From CBDEGK01 sp965237855 (GTDB lineage: Bacteria; Pseudomonadota; Gammaproteobacteria; Pseudomonadales; Halieaceae), in assembly GCA_965237855.1 (NCBI GenBank), contig CBDEGK010000002.1, forward strand, positions 416,714 through 480,713: a stretch of DNA of 64,000 nucleotides. The letters run 5' to 3'. Below the pieces are notes generated by a model, which worked only from the letters and a program-made list of their open reading frames with translations, searched no databases and was not told where the DNA came from. Shown one piece after another: positions 44,738 to 54,169 of the stretch. The first letter of the stretch is position 1. Every line of letters starts with the position of its first letter. The position numbers and the translations under genes are program-made.

Positions 44738-47700
44738 GTGATGAAAAAAATCAATTATCATCATTACGCCGCCCTCAGCCTACCCAGCTTACGCTTGGAG
44801 GGCGCGTTATTCCTGCCCGACCAATTGGAAAAAGCAGCCCTGGGCCAGGCAGACTATCAGTCGGAGGCTGACTACAACACCCCCAGGGGTCTGAAACTCA
44901 AGGACGACTATAGCCGCGCCTTCCAGATAGCCAGCGCACAGTGGAAACAGTTTGCCCCACTGCTGGAGCGCACAGATTTAGACGCGACAGCTGCCACCCT
45001 AACCTTCATGCAGGAACTGCTACGCGATGCCTTCGGTTATAATGCATTAAGCCCGGTAGCGGGCATTACCCTGGCCGAGCGCGATTATCCGATAACATTG
45101 TTGGCGGGCGCTGTGCCCGTTGTCGTGGCGCCGCATGATCTTGCGTTAGATACGCCAGATGAGCGTTTTGCCATTGTGGGTGCTGGCAGCCGAAAGAAGT
45201 CTGCTTTCCAGCTGGCGCAGGAATTCCTCAACGCCAGCGATGCGCACCTTTGGGCTATTGCCAGCAATGGCAAGCAGCTGCGCCTGCTCCGGGATGCGGC
45301 AACACTGACGCGCCCCAGTTTTCTGGAAGTGGACTTGCAGGACCTGCTCAGTGGCCAGCGCTTTGCTGAATTCGCCATGGCCTGGCGCCTGCTGCACGCC
45401 AGTCGCGCCTCCTCAATCGGCCAGCCCGCCGAGGATTGTGTCTGGGAGGCTTGGCGCGCCGCCGGGCAGGAAGAGGGCACCCGTGTGCGCGAGGGGTTGC
45501 GCGAGGGGTTGCGCGAAGGGGTTACCCAGGCATTGCTTAGCCTTGGTAATGGATTTTTAGAACAGCCAGCCAACGAGGCTCTGCTTCGTGACCTGCAGGA
45601 AGGCCGCCTGACTAAAGAAGAGTACTTCCAGCAACTGCTGCGCCTGATCTATCGCCTGATCTTCCTGTTTACGGTGGAAGAGCGCGGCCTACTGCATCCT
45701 GCTGGAGACAGCCCAACGGCCGTCGCAGCCCGCCGCGCCTATGCTGCAGGCTATTCTCTGGCTCGTATGCGTGATCGCGCCCTCCGGCGTCGTGCCCACA
45801 ACCGCTTCGATGATTTATGGCAGGCTACTCGAATAGTATTCAAGGGGCTGGACCAGGGTGAGCAGCGCCTCGCGCTGCCTGCCCTGGGCGGCCTTTTTTC
45901 CGAATCTCAATGCCCGTCACTCGATGGAGCTAATCTCAGTAATGCCAGTCTGTTGCAGGCCATCCGACATTTGCGCTGGGACAACAGTAGCGGCAGCCTG
46001 GCCCCGGTAGATTACCGCAATATGGGCCCGGAAGAGCTAGGGAGTGTCTATGAGAGTCTGCTGGAACTCGTGCCCGAAATAGAACTGCCTGCTCGCTACT
46101 TCGGATTTACCGGACTCACCAGTGAAGGCAGCACCCAAGGCAATGCTCGCAAGACCAGTGGCAGCTATTACACCCCCGACTCACTGGTGCAGGAACTGAT
46201 CAAATCCGCTCTCGATCCGGTGATCGAGCAGCGCCTGAAGGAAAATCCCGCCAACCCGATTGGGGCGCTGCTGGCTATCCGTGTAATCGATCCGGCCTGC
46301 GGCAGTGGCCATTTTTTGTTATCCGCAGCCCGCCGTTTGGCGGAAAGACTCGCCGAGTTGCGCAGTCCGGAAGGTGCCGTAAAACCACGGGACTACCGCC
46401 AGGCACTGCACGAGGTGATCAGCCACTGCATTTTCGGGGTGGACCGCAATCCCATGGCTCTGGAACTATGCCGCACTGCGCTTTGGTTGGAAGGTGTTGA
46501 AGAGGGTCGACCCCTCTCATTCCTTGATCACCACCTTCAGTGTGGTGATGCGCTGCTGGGTCTTACCGATCTCAAGGCGCTGGAAGCCGGCATCCCCTCG
46601 GTTGCCTTCAAGCCGCTATCCGGTGACGACAAGGACATTTGCAAGCAGCTGGCCGCCGCCAACAAGGCCGGGCTCAAGGCATTTAGGAAGGCCTTCGACC
46701 AGCGGCAGACTATGAGCCTAGCACTGGAGGGAGCCAGTGGCCTGAGTGAACTACAAGCGCTGGAAAGCATGCCGGAGGATACGACAGCCGACATTGCCTC
46801 TCGCGCCCAAGCCTGGCAGGCCATCCAGATAAAGGTCGCCTCGAGCAGCCTTACCCATGCCGCTGATCTGCTGCTAGGCGCCTTTGTGCTGCATAAGACC
46901 GAAGACAGTGCAGAACTGGTACCCACCAGCCAGACCCTGTACTTGGAGCTCTTCACTGAGCAGCGCAGTCGCCAGCATGAACAGCAGCTCAGCAGCGCTC
47001 GTGATGCTTGCCGAGAGGCCCGCGTTTTACACTGGCCATTAGCCTTTGCGCAGGTGTTCCAGCAGGGCGGGTTTGACTGTGTGCTGGGCAACCCTCCCTG
47101 GGAGCATGTTGAGCTCAAAGAAGAAGAATTTTTTACCCCACGAAATCTCTTGGTGTCGGCAGCGAAAAACAAAGCCGAACGAAGCCAGCGTATCGATTGG
47201 TTAGCCCAGGGCCAGTTGGCCCGTCACTTGTACCCTGAGCAGTCTCATTCTGCTGAAGCCTCGGTAGCTGAGCAGCGGTTGTTTAAGGAATTTCTCGTGG
47301 CGAAACGTACACTCGAAGCGAGTAGCACTTTTGCACATGTTAAAGGGGAAGATGGCGGCCGCTATCCTCTAACCGGTGTGGGACGTGTAAACACTTATGC
47401 ACTTTTTGCCGAAACAATCAGTCAAATCACTCATGCCCAGGGCCGAGCGGGTTTTATCGTGCCTACTGGTATTGCGACTGATAATTCTACTAAGGCATAT
47501 TTTGGAGCCATAGCGACTGGCGGTCGCTTAGTAAGCCTGTATGATTTCGAGAATCGCGAGAAAATTTTTCCTGGTGTACATCGCAGTTATAAGTTTTGCC
47601 TCCTAACCCTCGGGAAAGCGGTGCAATCTGAATTTGCCTTCTTTCTCACTCAGGCCAGTCAGTTGGCTGATGCGCGCCGCCGCTTTACACTATGTACTGA

Positions 47701-48733
47701 CGATTTTGCTCGGATTAACCCCAACACACTTACTTGCCCTATTTTTCGCTCCCGCCGCGATGCGGATCTAACACGCAAAATCTACGAATGCGTGCCCGTG
47801 CTTTTTCGGGAAGCTCGTAACGGAGAACCGGAACAGAATCCTTGGGAAATTCGCTTTATGCAAGGGACACATAATATGTCCAGCGACAGCCATCTTTTTC
47901 TGACTGAACCCGATGAGAGCTTATTGCCGCTGTATGAGGGAAAAATGATTAACTTTTTTGACCACCGAGCAGGCACGTATGCTGGTCGCGATGAGGATAG
48001 AGGCTATCGTGTTCTTCCTAGTCCAACCTTTGCTGAATATCAGGATCCAAACTACTCGGCACAATCTTTCTATTGGGTTTCGAAAAATGATGTTGACAAA
48101 AGACTTCATGAAGACTGGAACAGAAAGTGGCTATTAACCTTCAAGAACGTCACTTCGGCAACTAATGAACGTACCGTGATTTCAACAGTAATTCCATTGG
48201 CAGGCGTAGGCAACTCTTCTCCTATTATTTTTTGTTTTCAATCTCCGCAGCTTATTGCATGCTTTCTTGGCAATTTTAATTGTTTGGTATTGGACTACAT
48301 TGCCAGGCAGAAAGTTGGTGGTCTTCATCTAGCTTACTTTTATGTGAAGCAATTTCCTGTGTTGCCACCCGACTACTACACGGAACACGATCTTGCTTTC
48401 ATTGTACCTCGAGTACTAGAGCTCACCTATACCGCCTGGGACCTGCAGCCTTGGGCGGAGGATCTTGGTCTTGACAGCGAACCCTTCGACTTCAATCCTG
48501 ACAGGCGCGCTTTGCTTCGTGCGGAGTTGGACGCTTGGTATGCTCGCGCCTATGGCCTCGCTAAAGAAGAACTGCTGTACATTATGGACCCGGCTGACAT
48601 CGAAGGTCCTGACTTCCCCTCGGAAACCTTCCGTGGGCTGAAGAAAAATGAACTGAAGGAGTTTGGTGAGTACCGCACACAGCGGTTGGTAATAGAGGCT
48701 TGGGATAATTTAGATGCTGGAGATCCACGGTAA
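44738..48733 (+). CDS. Eco57I-type N6-adenine DNA methyltransferase (DrmMI-like)
   Basis: 1331 residues. The N-terminal domain (1-250) has SAFQLAQEFLNASDAHLWAIASNGKQLRLLRDA, known in type IIG and DISARM-like methyltransferases. TSGSYYTPDSLVQELI (about 473) introduces the methylase core, with SAM motif VIDPACGSGHFLLSAARRLAERL (about 515), CIFGVDRNPMALELCRTALWLEG, and catalytic NPPW (GNPPWEHVELKEEEFF, about 785). A target-recognition-like C-terminus follows. Residues 249-260 are tandem REGL repeats (REGLREGLREGV). It probably marks self DNA. No clear PD-(D/E)XK nuclease residues were found, so it may be a methylase only. Confidence 0.82.
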   Translation: MMKKINYHHYAALSLPSLRLEGALFLPDQLEKAALGQADYQSEADYNTPRGLKLKDDYSRAFQIASAQWKQFAPLLERTDLDATAATLTFMQELLRDAFGYNALSPVAGITLAERDYPITLLAGAVPVVVAPHDLALDTPDERFAIVGAGSRKKSAFQLAQEFLNASDAHLWAIASNGKQLRLLRDAATLTRPSFLEVDLQDLLSGQRFAEFAMAWRLLHASRASSIGQPAEDCVWEAWRAAGQEEGTRVREGLREGLREGVTQALLSLGNGFLEQPANEALLRDLQEGRLTKEEYFQQLLRLIYRLIFLFTVEERGLLHPAGDSPTAVAARRAYAAGYSLARMRDRALRRRAHNRFDDLWQATRIVFKGLDQGEQRLALPALGGLFSESQCPSLDGANLSNASLLQAIRHLRWDNSSGSLAPVDYRNMGPEELGSVYESLLELVPEIELPARYFGFTGLTSEGSTQGNARKTSGSYYTPDSLVQELIKSALDPVIEQRLKENPANPIGALLAIRVIDPACGSGHFLLSAARRLAERLAELRSPEGAVKPRDYRQALHEVISHCIFGVDRNPMALELCRTALWLEGVEEGRPLSFLDHHLQCGDALLGLTDLKALEAGIPSVAFKPLSGDDKDICKQLAAANKAGLKAFRKAFDQRQTMSLALEGASGLSELQALESMPEDTTADIASRAQAWQAIQIKVASSSLTHAADLLLGAFVLHKTEDSAELVPTSQTLYLELFTEQRSRQHEQQLSSARDACREARVLHWPLAFAQVFQQGGFDCVLGNPPWEHVELKEEEFFTPRNLLVSAAKNKAERSQRIDWLAQGQLARHLYPEQSHSAEASVAEQRLFKEFLVAKRTLEASSTFAHVKGEDGGRYPLTGVGRVNTYALFAETISQITHAQGRAGFIVPTGIATDNSTKAYFGAIATGGRLVSLYDFENREKIFPGVHRSYKFCLLTLGKAVQSEFAFFLTQASQLADARRRFTLCTDDFARINPNTLTCPIFRSRRDADLTRKIYECVPVLFREARNGEPEQNPWEIRFMQGTHNMSSDSHLFLTEPDESLLPLYEGKMINFFDHRAGTYAGRDEDRGYRVLPSPTFAEYQDPNYSAQSFYWVSKNDVDKRLHEDWNRKWLLTFKNVTSATNERTVISTVIPLAGVGNSSPIIFCFQSPQLIACFLGNFNCLVLDYIARQKVGGLHLAYFYVKQFPVLPPDYYTEHDLAFIVPRVLELTYTAWDLQPWAEDLGLDSEPFDFNPDRRALLRAELDAWYARAYGLAKEELLYIMDPADIEGPDFPSETFRGLKKNELKEFGEYRTQRLVIEAWDNLDAGDPR

Positions 48734-50079
48734 TGCTCAAACATTTGAAACTGGATAACTTCAAAATATGGCGTAGTACAGGTGCTATGAGGCTAGCTCC
48801 TCTTACCTTGTTGTTAGGCACCAACTCATCTGGCAAATCTAGTCTAATTCAGAGCTTGTTGCTGATTCGTCAGACGGTGAAAAGCGATGACCCCAACCTT
48901 GACCTAAATCTCGGTAACCCCGATACGCAAGATTCGGTAACGCTAGGACAGTTCAAGGACTTACTATGCCGCCACGGCCAGGCCAGTACCAGTAACCCGG
49001 CCAATCAGGTAGGCATTGAATTTCGCTGGAGCGAGTCGGGCGAGTCTGCGGGCTCCACACTTTTTTCTGCTCGTTATCGTAAGGGCTCAGAAGGAAGTGC
49101 CGAGTTAGAGTACTTGAGGCTGGGTCGTGATGGTGAGGGCTTTACTGTTCAGCGTCGTAAGTCCGGCATTTATCGCTTACAACTAGCCGATGAGCGTCGG
49201 CCCTTGGGGCAGAGCTCAGATTATCGGCCGCAGCGCTCATTTTCATTTTCACCCGCAGCCCTTGCTGATTTGGGTGAACGGGCTAAGGAGATAGCAGCAG
49301 CTGGTCCGGCATTATTAAGTGAATTAAGCAAAATTATTTATCTCGGTCCAGTGCGACGTCTGGCGCAGCGCGATTATGTCTGGGCGGGTAGCATGCCGGC
49401 TCATATAGGCGATGATGGTGCCAAGGCGGTTGATGCCTTGATCGCCAGTGGTGTGGCTCTTCAGCGGGCCCTCCGGCGCAAGCAACCAGAGCCGCCGGAA
49501 GCAACGCTTTTTACTCAAACAATACAGTGGTTGCAAGCCATGAACCTGGCCGATGGCATGCAGGTGAAATCACTCGGCAATCCTGCGCGTTACGAGTTGC
49601 TAATAGAAAACAAGGGCGAGTATACCAACTTGAAAGATGTGGGCGTAGGAGTATCACAGGTACTACCTGTGATTGTTGCCGCACTTTATGCCGAGCCGGG
49701 CCATATTGTGATTGTTGAAGAACCAGAGAGTCACCTGCATCCCCTTGCTCAATCCGAATTGGCTAACATGTTTGCCCGTGTAGGCCTTGAAGGCAAAGTA
49801 CAGTTCATTGTGGAAACCCACTCAGAATATCTTTTCCGTCGGATGCAAACGCTAATGGCACGAGGTGAATTGTCGGTAGATGATTGCGCTAATTACTTTG
49901 TTGAGCGTGATGGAAAACAGGCAAAGCTGGTGCCGCTCGAAATTGATGAAATGGGCAGAATAAGCAATTGGCCCCCGCAATTTTTTGGAGATGCACTAGG
50001 AGAAACTCGCGAACAAGCTGAGTTAGCGATCAAGCGCGCAAAGGAGTTGAGGGCTCAGGATGGGAATGTATCTGGTTGA
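48733..50079 (+). CDS. AAA ATPase with DUF3696 domain (OLD-like, no TOPRIM)
   Basis: A 448-residue ABC/SMC-type ATPase. Walker A is LLLGTNSSGKSSLIQSLLLI (about 27-45), signature-like VGVGVSQVLPVIVAAL (about 297), Walker B IVIVEEPESHLHPLAQSEL (about 325), and H-loop FIVETHSEYL. The C-terminal LEIDEMGRISNWPPQFFGD matches DUF3696. Unlike OLD nucleases, there is no TOPRIM domain, so it likely drives a partner. That partner could be the overlapping PIN-domain protein (20-bp overlap at 50060). Its ATG uses the last base of the preceding stop. Confidence 0.85.
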   Translation: MLKHLKLDNFKIWRSTGAMRLAPLTLLLGTNSSGKSSLIQSLLLIRQTVKSDDPNLDLNLGNPDTQDSVTLGQFKDLLCRHGQASTSNPANQVGIEFRWSESGESAGSTLFSARYRKGSEGSAELEYLRLGRDGEGFTVQRRKSGIYRLQLADERRPLGQSSDYRPQRSFSFSPAALADLGERAKEIAAAGPALLSELSKIIYLGPVRRLAQRDYVWAGSMPAHIGDDGAKAVDALIASGVALQRALRRKQPEPPEATLFTQTIQWLQAMNLADGMQVKSLGNPARYELLIENKGEYTNLKDVGVGVSQVLPVIVAALYAEPGHIVIVEEPESHLHPLAQSELANMFARVGLEGKVQFIVETHSEYLFRRMQTLMARGELSVDDCANYFVERDGKQAKLVPLEIDEMGRISNWPPQFFGDALGETREQAELAIKRAKELRAQDGNVSG

Positions 50080-50596
50080 TACCAATGTAATGTTGGCAGC
50101 TAGCGCAGTGCAGGAGCTATCAGATCTAGCCGTACGTGCTATGCCACAGGAGATTGAGTTGCGGGAAATGGTCTATGACTGGCTGGCTGATTTTGACAAC
50201 TCGGACGACCATATCGTGCTGGATGAAGAAGGGCTGGTGAGGGCCGAGTACGATCGCCAAATGCCTTATAACATGCACTGCCAAGAATACGGCTTGCTAG
50301 TGTTACAGAGTAAAATCGACCGAAATCAGGCAGATTTCGTTCCCATCCAAACAGTTGAAGGTAATGGAGAGCATATCGCAGTACTTGAGGCAGCTCACGA
50401 GTCTATCGTGACTGATCGGGAAGATCGCAAATGGGTCGCGTGTGCGATAGCAGCACAGATACTACACGAGCAAGTTCCTCCAATTGTCTACGGTGCTGAA
50501 ACCGATTGGTTTATTGCTGAACAGGATTTGATAGCCATCGGGCTTTGCTTTCGCCGCCTATTGCCGGATACATGGTACACGGAGAGGCTTGCTTAG
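50060..50596 (+). CDS. PIN-domain nuclease-like protein
   Basis: 178 residues beginning MGMYLVDTNVMLAASA, the canonical PIN start with first Asp at residue 7. A second acidic cluster is near LDEEGLVRAEY (about 55). TDREDRKWVACAIAA (about 115-130) holds the third Asp, and YGAETDWFIAEQD the last. PIN domains cleave RNA. It overlaps the ATPase gene by 20 bp and is followed, 2 bp after its stop, by an RNA ligase. This suggests an RNA-cleaving effector controlled by the ATPase. The catalytic assignment is inferred from motif positions. Confidence 0.72.
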   Translation: MGMYLVDTNVMLAASAVQELSDLAVRAMPQEIELREMVYDWLADFDNSDDHIVLDEEGLVRAEYDRQMPYNMHCQEYGLLVLQSKIDRNQADFVPIQTVEGNGEHIAVLEAAHESIVTDREDRKWVACAIAAQILHEQVPPIVYGAETDWFIAEQDLIAIGLCFRRLLPDTWYTERLA

Positions 50597-50598
50597 GC

Positions 50599-51300
50599 AT
50601 GACGGGTGACTTCTTTCGCTTTCCTCACACTCCTCATATCGCCTGGCTCGGAGACGTTGTGCCACGTGATGATAAAGTACTTGCCCCTGATGAAGTACGC
50701 GAGCTTCTATTCGGCTCGGTATTGGTGGAAGAAAAGCTAGATGGTGCGAATCTCGGGATATCCTTAAGTGCGGACAATGAGCTGCGTGTCCAGAATCGTG
50801 GTCAGTACCTGGAGGAGCCCTTTTATGGACAGTTTTCGCGTCTGACTGCTTGGCTGGGGCAGCATAGTATTAAATTGTCAGAGCATTTGGATCACAACCT
50901 GATCCTCTTCGGCGAATGGTGCGCCGCCAGGCATTCCCTGAATTACGAAAAGCTGCCGGATTGGTTTGTGGTGTTTGATGTCTATGATCGGTCTAGGCAA
51001 CAGTTCTGGAGCAGCGCTCGACGCAATCTGTTGGCGGGAAAATTGGGGCTAGCCGCTGTCCCTGCTATATATGAAGGGCGTGCAGCGCTTGCTGATCTTA
51101 AATCCTTTCTGCAAAACAGTACCAGCCGCTATCGCTCCGGTCCGCCAGAGGGGATAGTCGTGCGCAAAAACTCCAGCGATTGGTGCGAGGTTCGCGCCAA
51201 ACTTGTTCGCGCTGAATTTTCTCAATCAATCGGCGAGCACTGGCGATCACGGACAATTCAGTGGAATCGACTGCAGTCACAACACGGTGAAAAGGCATGA
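50599..51300 (+). CDS. Rnl2-like RNA ligase
   Basis: 233 residues from the ATG at 50599. The open frame reaching 50545 overlaps the PIN gene and is rejected. Nucleotidyltransferase motifs are I EEKLDGANLG (adenylated Lys about 46), III ILFGEWCAARHS, IIIa WFVVFDVYD, IV EGIVVRK and V-like VRAKLVR. This is the T4 Rnl2-type core. RNA ligases in bacteria seal broken RNA, and here one sits between a PIN nuclease and an HNH gene. It ends with an ATGA overlap to the HNH gene. Confidence 0.85.
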   Translation: MTGDFFRFPHTPHIAWLGDVVPRDDKVLAPDEVRELLFGSVLVEEKLDGANLGISLSADNELRVQNRGQYLEEPFYGQFSRLTAWLGQHSIKLSEHLDHNLILFGEWCAARHSLNYEKLPDWFVVFDVYDRSRQQFWSSARRNLLAGKLGLAAVPAIYEGRAALADLKSFLQNSTSRYRSGPPEGIVVRKNSSDWCEVRAKLVRAEFSQSIGEHWRSRTIQWNRLQSQHGEKA

Positions 51301-52070
51301 ATGCTCTTCAGCGAGCGCTGCTTGAAAAGGCGGGCAATGATCACGGCTTTGAGTACATTCTGTCAGATGAAGATGAAACGGTAAATCTCGCCTCAGCGCG
51401 CCATCGAGCCCGCGTACGGATAACATTGAAGGATTCGGCTTTTATGGTCACTTTCAGTTCACCCGCATCCGGGCTACTCGATAAGGAGCTTGTACGCAGC
51501 TTTCCCTGGGTCTCTCGAGCGGAAACTGAGTTTGTAGTAATGGGTCAGGATGCACTTACAAAAATTCTACGTCGTGCTGCTGAGTTGGCCCATGCTTTAC
51601 CTAACCAGGCCAACCTAGATTTCGATACCAAACTAAAAAGCGAACTGGAGAAGCTTGCTCCGGAACTGAAGGGTACGGAAGTCGAGCGCCTGGTTCGTCA
51701 GCGCATCGGTCAGCAGTCGTTCCGCAGCGCCATGCTAGATTACTGGGGTGGGGCCTGCGCGGTCACTGGAATCGCGATCCCAGAGGTCCTGCGTGCTAGC
51801 CATGCCAAACCGTGGGCGGAATGTACAAGCGATGCCGAGAGATTGGACGTATTTAACGGATTTTTACTGAGCGCCAATCTGGATGCGCTCTTCGATCGAT
51901 TTTTGATCAGTTTCGACGAGCAAGGTGGGATGCTAATATCTCCATCTATCAGTCCTAAGGATCTCGAACGTCTTGCAGTCAGTTCTCAACAGAGTATGCG
52001 ATGGCTGTCACCAGAGCACTTCCCATACCTGCAGTACCACCGAAGTCGATTTGAGAATACTAAGGTTTAG
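51297..52070 (+). CDS. HNH endonuclease
   Basis: 257 residues. An N-terminal uncharacterised domain (1-130) precedes LVRQRIGQQSFRSAMLDYWGGACAVTGI, and then the HNH core RASHAKPWAECTSDAERLDVFNGFLLSANLDALFDRFLISFDEQG (conserved His about 168, Asn about 185-192). This architecture is common in modification-dependent or defence-associated HNH nucleases. It overlaps the RNA ligase gene by 4 bp and ends the contiguous operon. Confidence 0.85.
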   Translation: MNALQRALLEKAGNDHGFEYILSDEDETVNLASARHRARVRITLKDSAFMVTFSSPASGLLDKELVRSFPWVSRAETEFVVMGQDALTKILRRAAELAHALPNQANLDFDTKLKSELEKLAPELKGTEVERLVRQRIGQQSFRSAMLDYWGGACAVTGIAIPEVLRASHAKPWAECTSDAERLDVFNGFLLSANLDALFDRFLISFDEQGGMLISPSISPKDLERLAVSSQQSMRWLSPEHFPYLQYHRSRFENTKV

Positions 52071-52221
52071 ATAGTAGTCCAGCTAGAGGGGGTACATTTC
52101 GGGGTGCTTCTGGTGTAACTGATTGGTTTTTCATTGTTGTTTTGGATAGTTATTTCTTGATATCCATTGAATATTTAGGGAATATAGAAATTAGAACAAG
52201 TCGCGTTCAGGAGCTAATGCC

Positions 52222-54096
52222 GTGGAAGTAAATCCAGACAAGCAGAATATCAACGAACTATTTTCGACAACGAATTATCACATTGATTTCTATCAACGCG
52301 AATACAAGTGGAAAACGGACCAAGTTAAACAGCTGATAGATGACATTTTCTATCATTTTGAGCAATCATATGGAAAACATCATGATCTTGATCCCACCGA
52401 AGCGAACGTCACTCAGAGTTATTCGTGGTATTACCTGAATACCTATATAACGAATAAAACCGAGGGGCAGATATTCGTGGTTGACGGTCAGCAACGGCTA
52501 ACTACGCTAACTTTAATGCTCATCGCCCTATATCATCAATGCGGCACAGATGCCCATGATTCCCCCGATCGACGAAGCTGGTTACGGACGAAGATTGTCG
52601 GAATTGGAGTCGGCGGTAAGTCGAAATTCTGGATGGCTCACGAAAAGCGTGAGCCGCTGATGCAAGCGCTGTTCGAGGGAAGCAGTACAAATGTCGATAT
52701 GCTTGAAGATGGTATTACGGCGAAATACATCATCGATAACTATGCTCTGATAGAGAAAGAGTTCGCCAGTCGATTATCGACACTGCATAAGGTAGACACC
52801 TTCGTGTTCTACTTCCTTTGCATGGTGGTTATTATTAATTTGGAAGTCGCTCAAACCGACGTTCCCATGGTATTTGAGGTCATTAACGACCGGGGCGTTA
52901 GGCTCCAGTCATATGAAATTCTGAAGGGAAAGATTCTTGGAGAGATCGACAAGATCGAGGTTGATGAATACGTCGATATATGGGATGCCTCGTTACAGGG
53001 TCTTGAGGCCAGGGCGGAAGATGAGGTGGATTTGTTCTTCCGAACGTATCTCAAGGCTCATTTTTCGCAGACGCGAAAACAGGGGCAAGTATTCGACGGG
53101 CCTTACCATCGCTCTATTCTAGATTCGCCCTGTAATGATGTACTAGAAATGGCGCACAACTCACAAGGTGTTAAGAGGTTTCTGACTGGTCCGTTTCGCT
53201 ATTACGCTCGTTTGTTCCTTAAAATGCGTTCACTCGGCAAAACCTTGGACGAAGAGTTTCCCGAATGCTATTACAACTCACAGCTAAATCGGATGGATGG
53301 TCAAATTATGCTGACCATCGCAGCGTGTGATGAAGAGGACGCTGAGGAAGACAACAAGATACGGGCAGTTGGAAGAGCATTCGATCGTGCATACGTCACG
53401 CTTCAGCTTAACAGGGCTTACGATAGCAATCAGTTTCAAGAGCTACTATATACGTTGCATCCGATTCTCAAAGGGTGTCCGAGCGAAGAAATAGAGCAAA
53501 GGATCAACGAGCAGGTTCTTGGCGAGATCAACCATCGGCGTAATACCGATTCCGACACTTTGTTGTCCTATGGACAGTTTAGGCAGGTGGGTTACGGCGA
53601 CTACAATACTCGTTTTCTAAGGTACTTTCTAACACGCATAGAGAACTTTATCGCGGATGGGTTGGGACGCCAAACACAAGACACCTTGCATAACTACGTT
53701 TGTGGTACCGGACGCGGTAACGCTTATCACGTTGAACATATCCTCGCTCGTAATGACGAAAGCCGAGAGCATTTCAAAGGCGATGACGGGCAACTTGATG
53801 AAGAATTATTTGAAAGTGAGAGGAACCGATTTGGCGGGCTTTTGCTTCTAAAAGGCCAAGACAATATGTCTTCCAGTAACGAGCTTTACGCAGACAAACT
53901 TCGAACTTACACGGGTAGTGCGCCGTATCTCGCGCAGACACTTGTTGCGGATTTCTACAAGTCGAATTCCGCAATGCAGGCTTTCCTTCAGGAATCTGGC
54001 ATGGCATTTGAGGCTGTGCCGCAGTTTAGTTCCGATGCGATGGAAGCCAGATCCCAACTTTTCTACGAGATTACCAAACAGATCTGGCAGGTATGA
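52222..54096 (+). CDS. DUF262/DUF1524 (GmrSD-type) type IV restriction-like protein
   Basis: 624 residues. DUF262 shows YQREYKWKTDQVKQLIDDIFYHF and the GQQRLTTL-type FVVDGQQRLTTLTLMLIAL (about 87). FEVINDRGVRLQSYEILKGKIL follows. The C-terminal DUF1524 HNH motif is YHVEHILARNDESREHF (about 503). Fused DUF262-DUF1524 proteins restrict modified DNA in the GmrSD class. A gap of about 150 bp separates it from the preceding operon, so it probably has its own promoter. The start is the GTG at 52222. Confidence 0.88.
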   Translation: MEVNPDKQNINELFSTTNYHIDFYQREYKWKTDQVKQLIDDIFYHFEQSYGKHHDLDPTEANVTQSYSWYYLNTYITNKTEGQIFVVDGQQRLTTLTLMLIALYHQCGTDAHDSPDRRSWLRTKIVGIGVGGKSKFWMAHEKREPLMQALFEGSSTNVDMLEDGITAKYIIDNYALIEKEFASRLSTLHKVDTFVFYFLCMVVIINLEVAQTDVPMVFEVINDRGVRLQSYEILKGKILGEIDKIEVDEYVDIWDASLQGLEARAEDEVDLFFRTYLKAHFSQTRKQGQVFDGPYHRSILDSPCNDVLEMAHNSQGVKRFLTGPFRYYARLFLKMRSLGKTLDEEFPECYYNSQLNRMDGQIMLTIAACDEEDAEEDNKIRAVGRAFDRAYVTLQLNRAYDSNQFQELLYTLHPILKGCPSEEIEQRINEQVLGEINHRRNTDSDTLLSYGQFRQVGYGDYNTRFLRYFLTRIENFIADGLGRQTQDTLHNYVCGTGRGNAYHVEHILARNDESREHFKGDDGQLDEELFESERNRFGGLLLLKGQDNMSSSNELYADKLRTYTGSAPYLAQTLVADFYKSNSAMQAFLQESGMAFEAVPQFSSDAMEARSQLFYEITKQIWQV

Positions 54097-54169
54097 TGCA
54101 ACCGGCACGCTCATCCCCCCACCAAAGTCGGATTCTCTACAATTTGTAACCCTATCATTTTTATAAAAA

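Noticed and set aside
36652..48733. BREX system
   Set aside because: No PglZ, BrxC, BrxL or BrxA/B-like product is visible; the methylase alone is not enough.
50545..50598. Earlier start of the RNA ligase
   Set aside because: It overlaps the end of the PIN gene in another frame; the ATG at 50599 follows its stop immediately and begins the conserved region.
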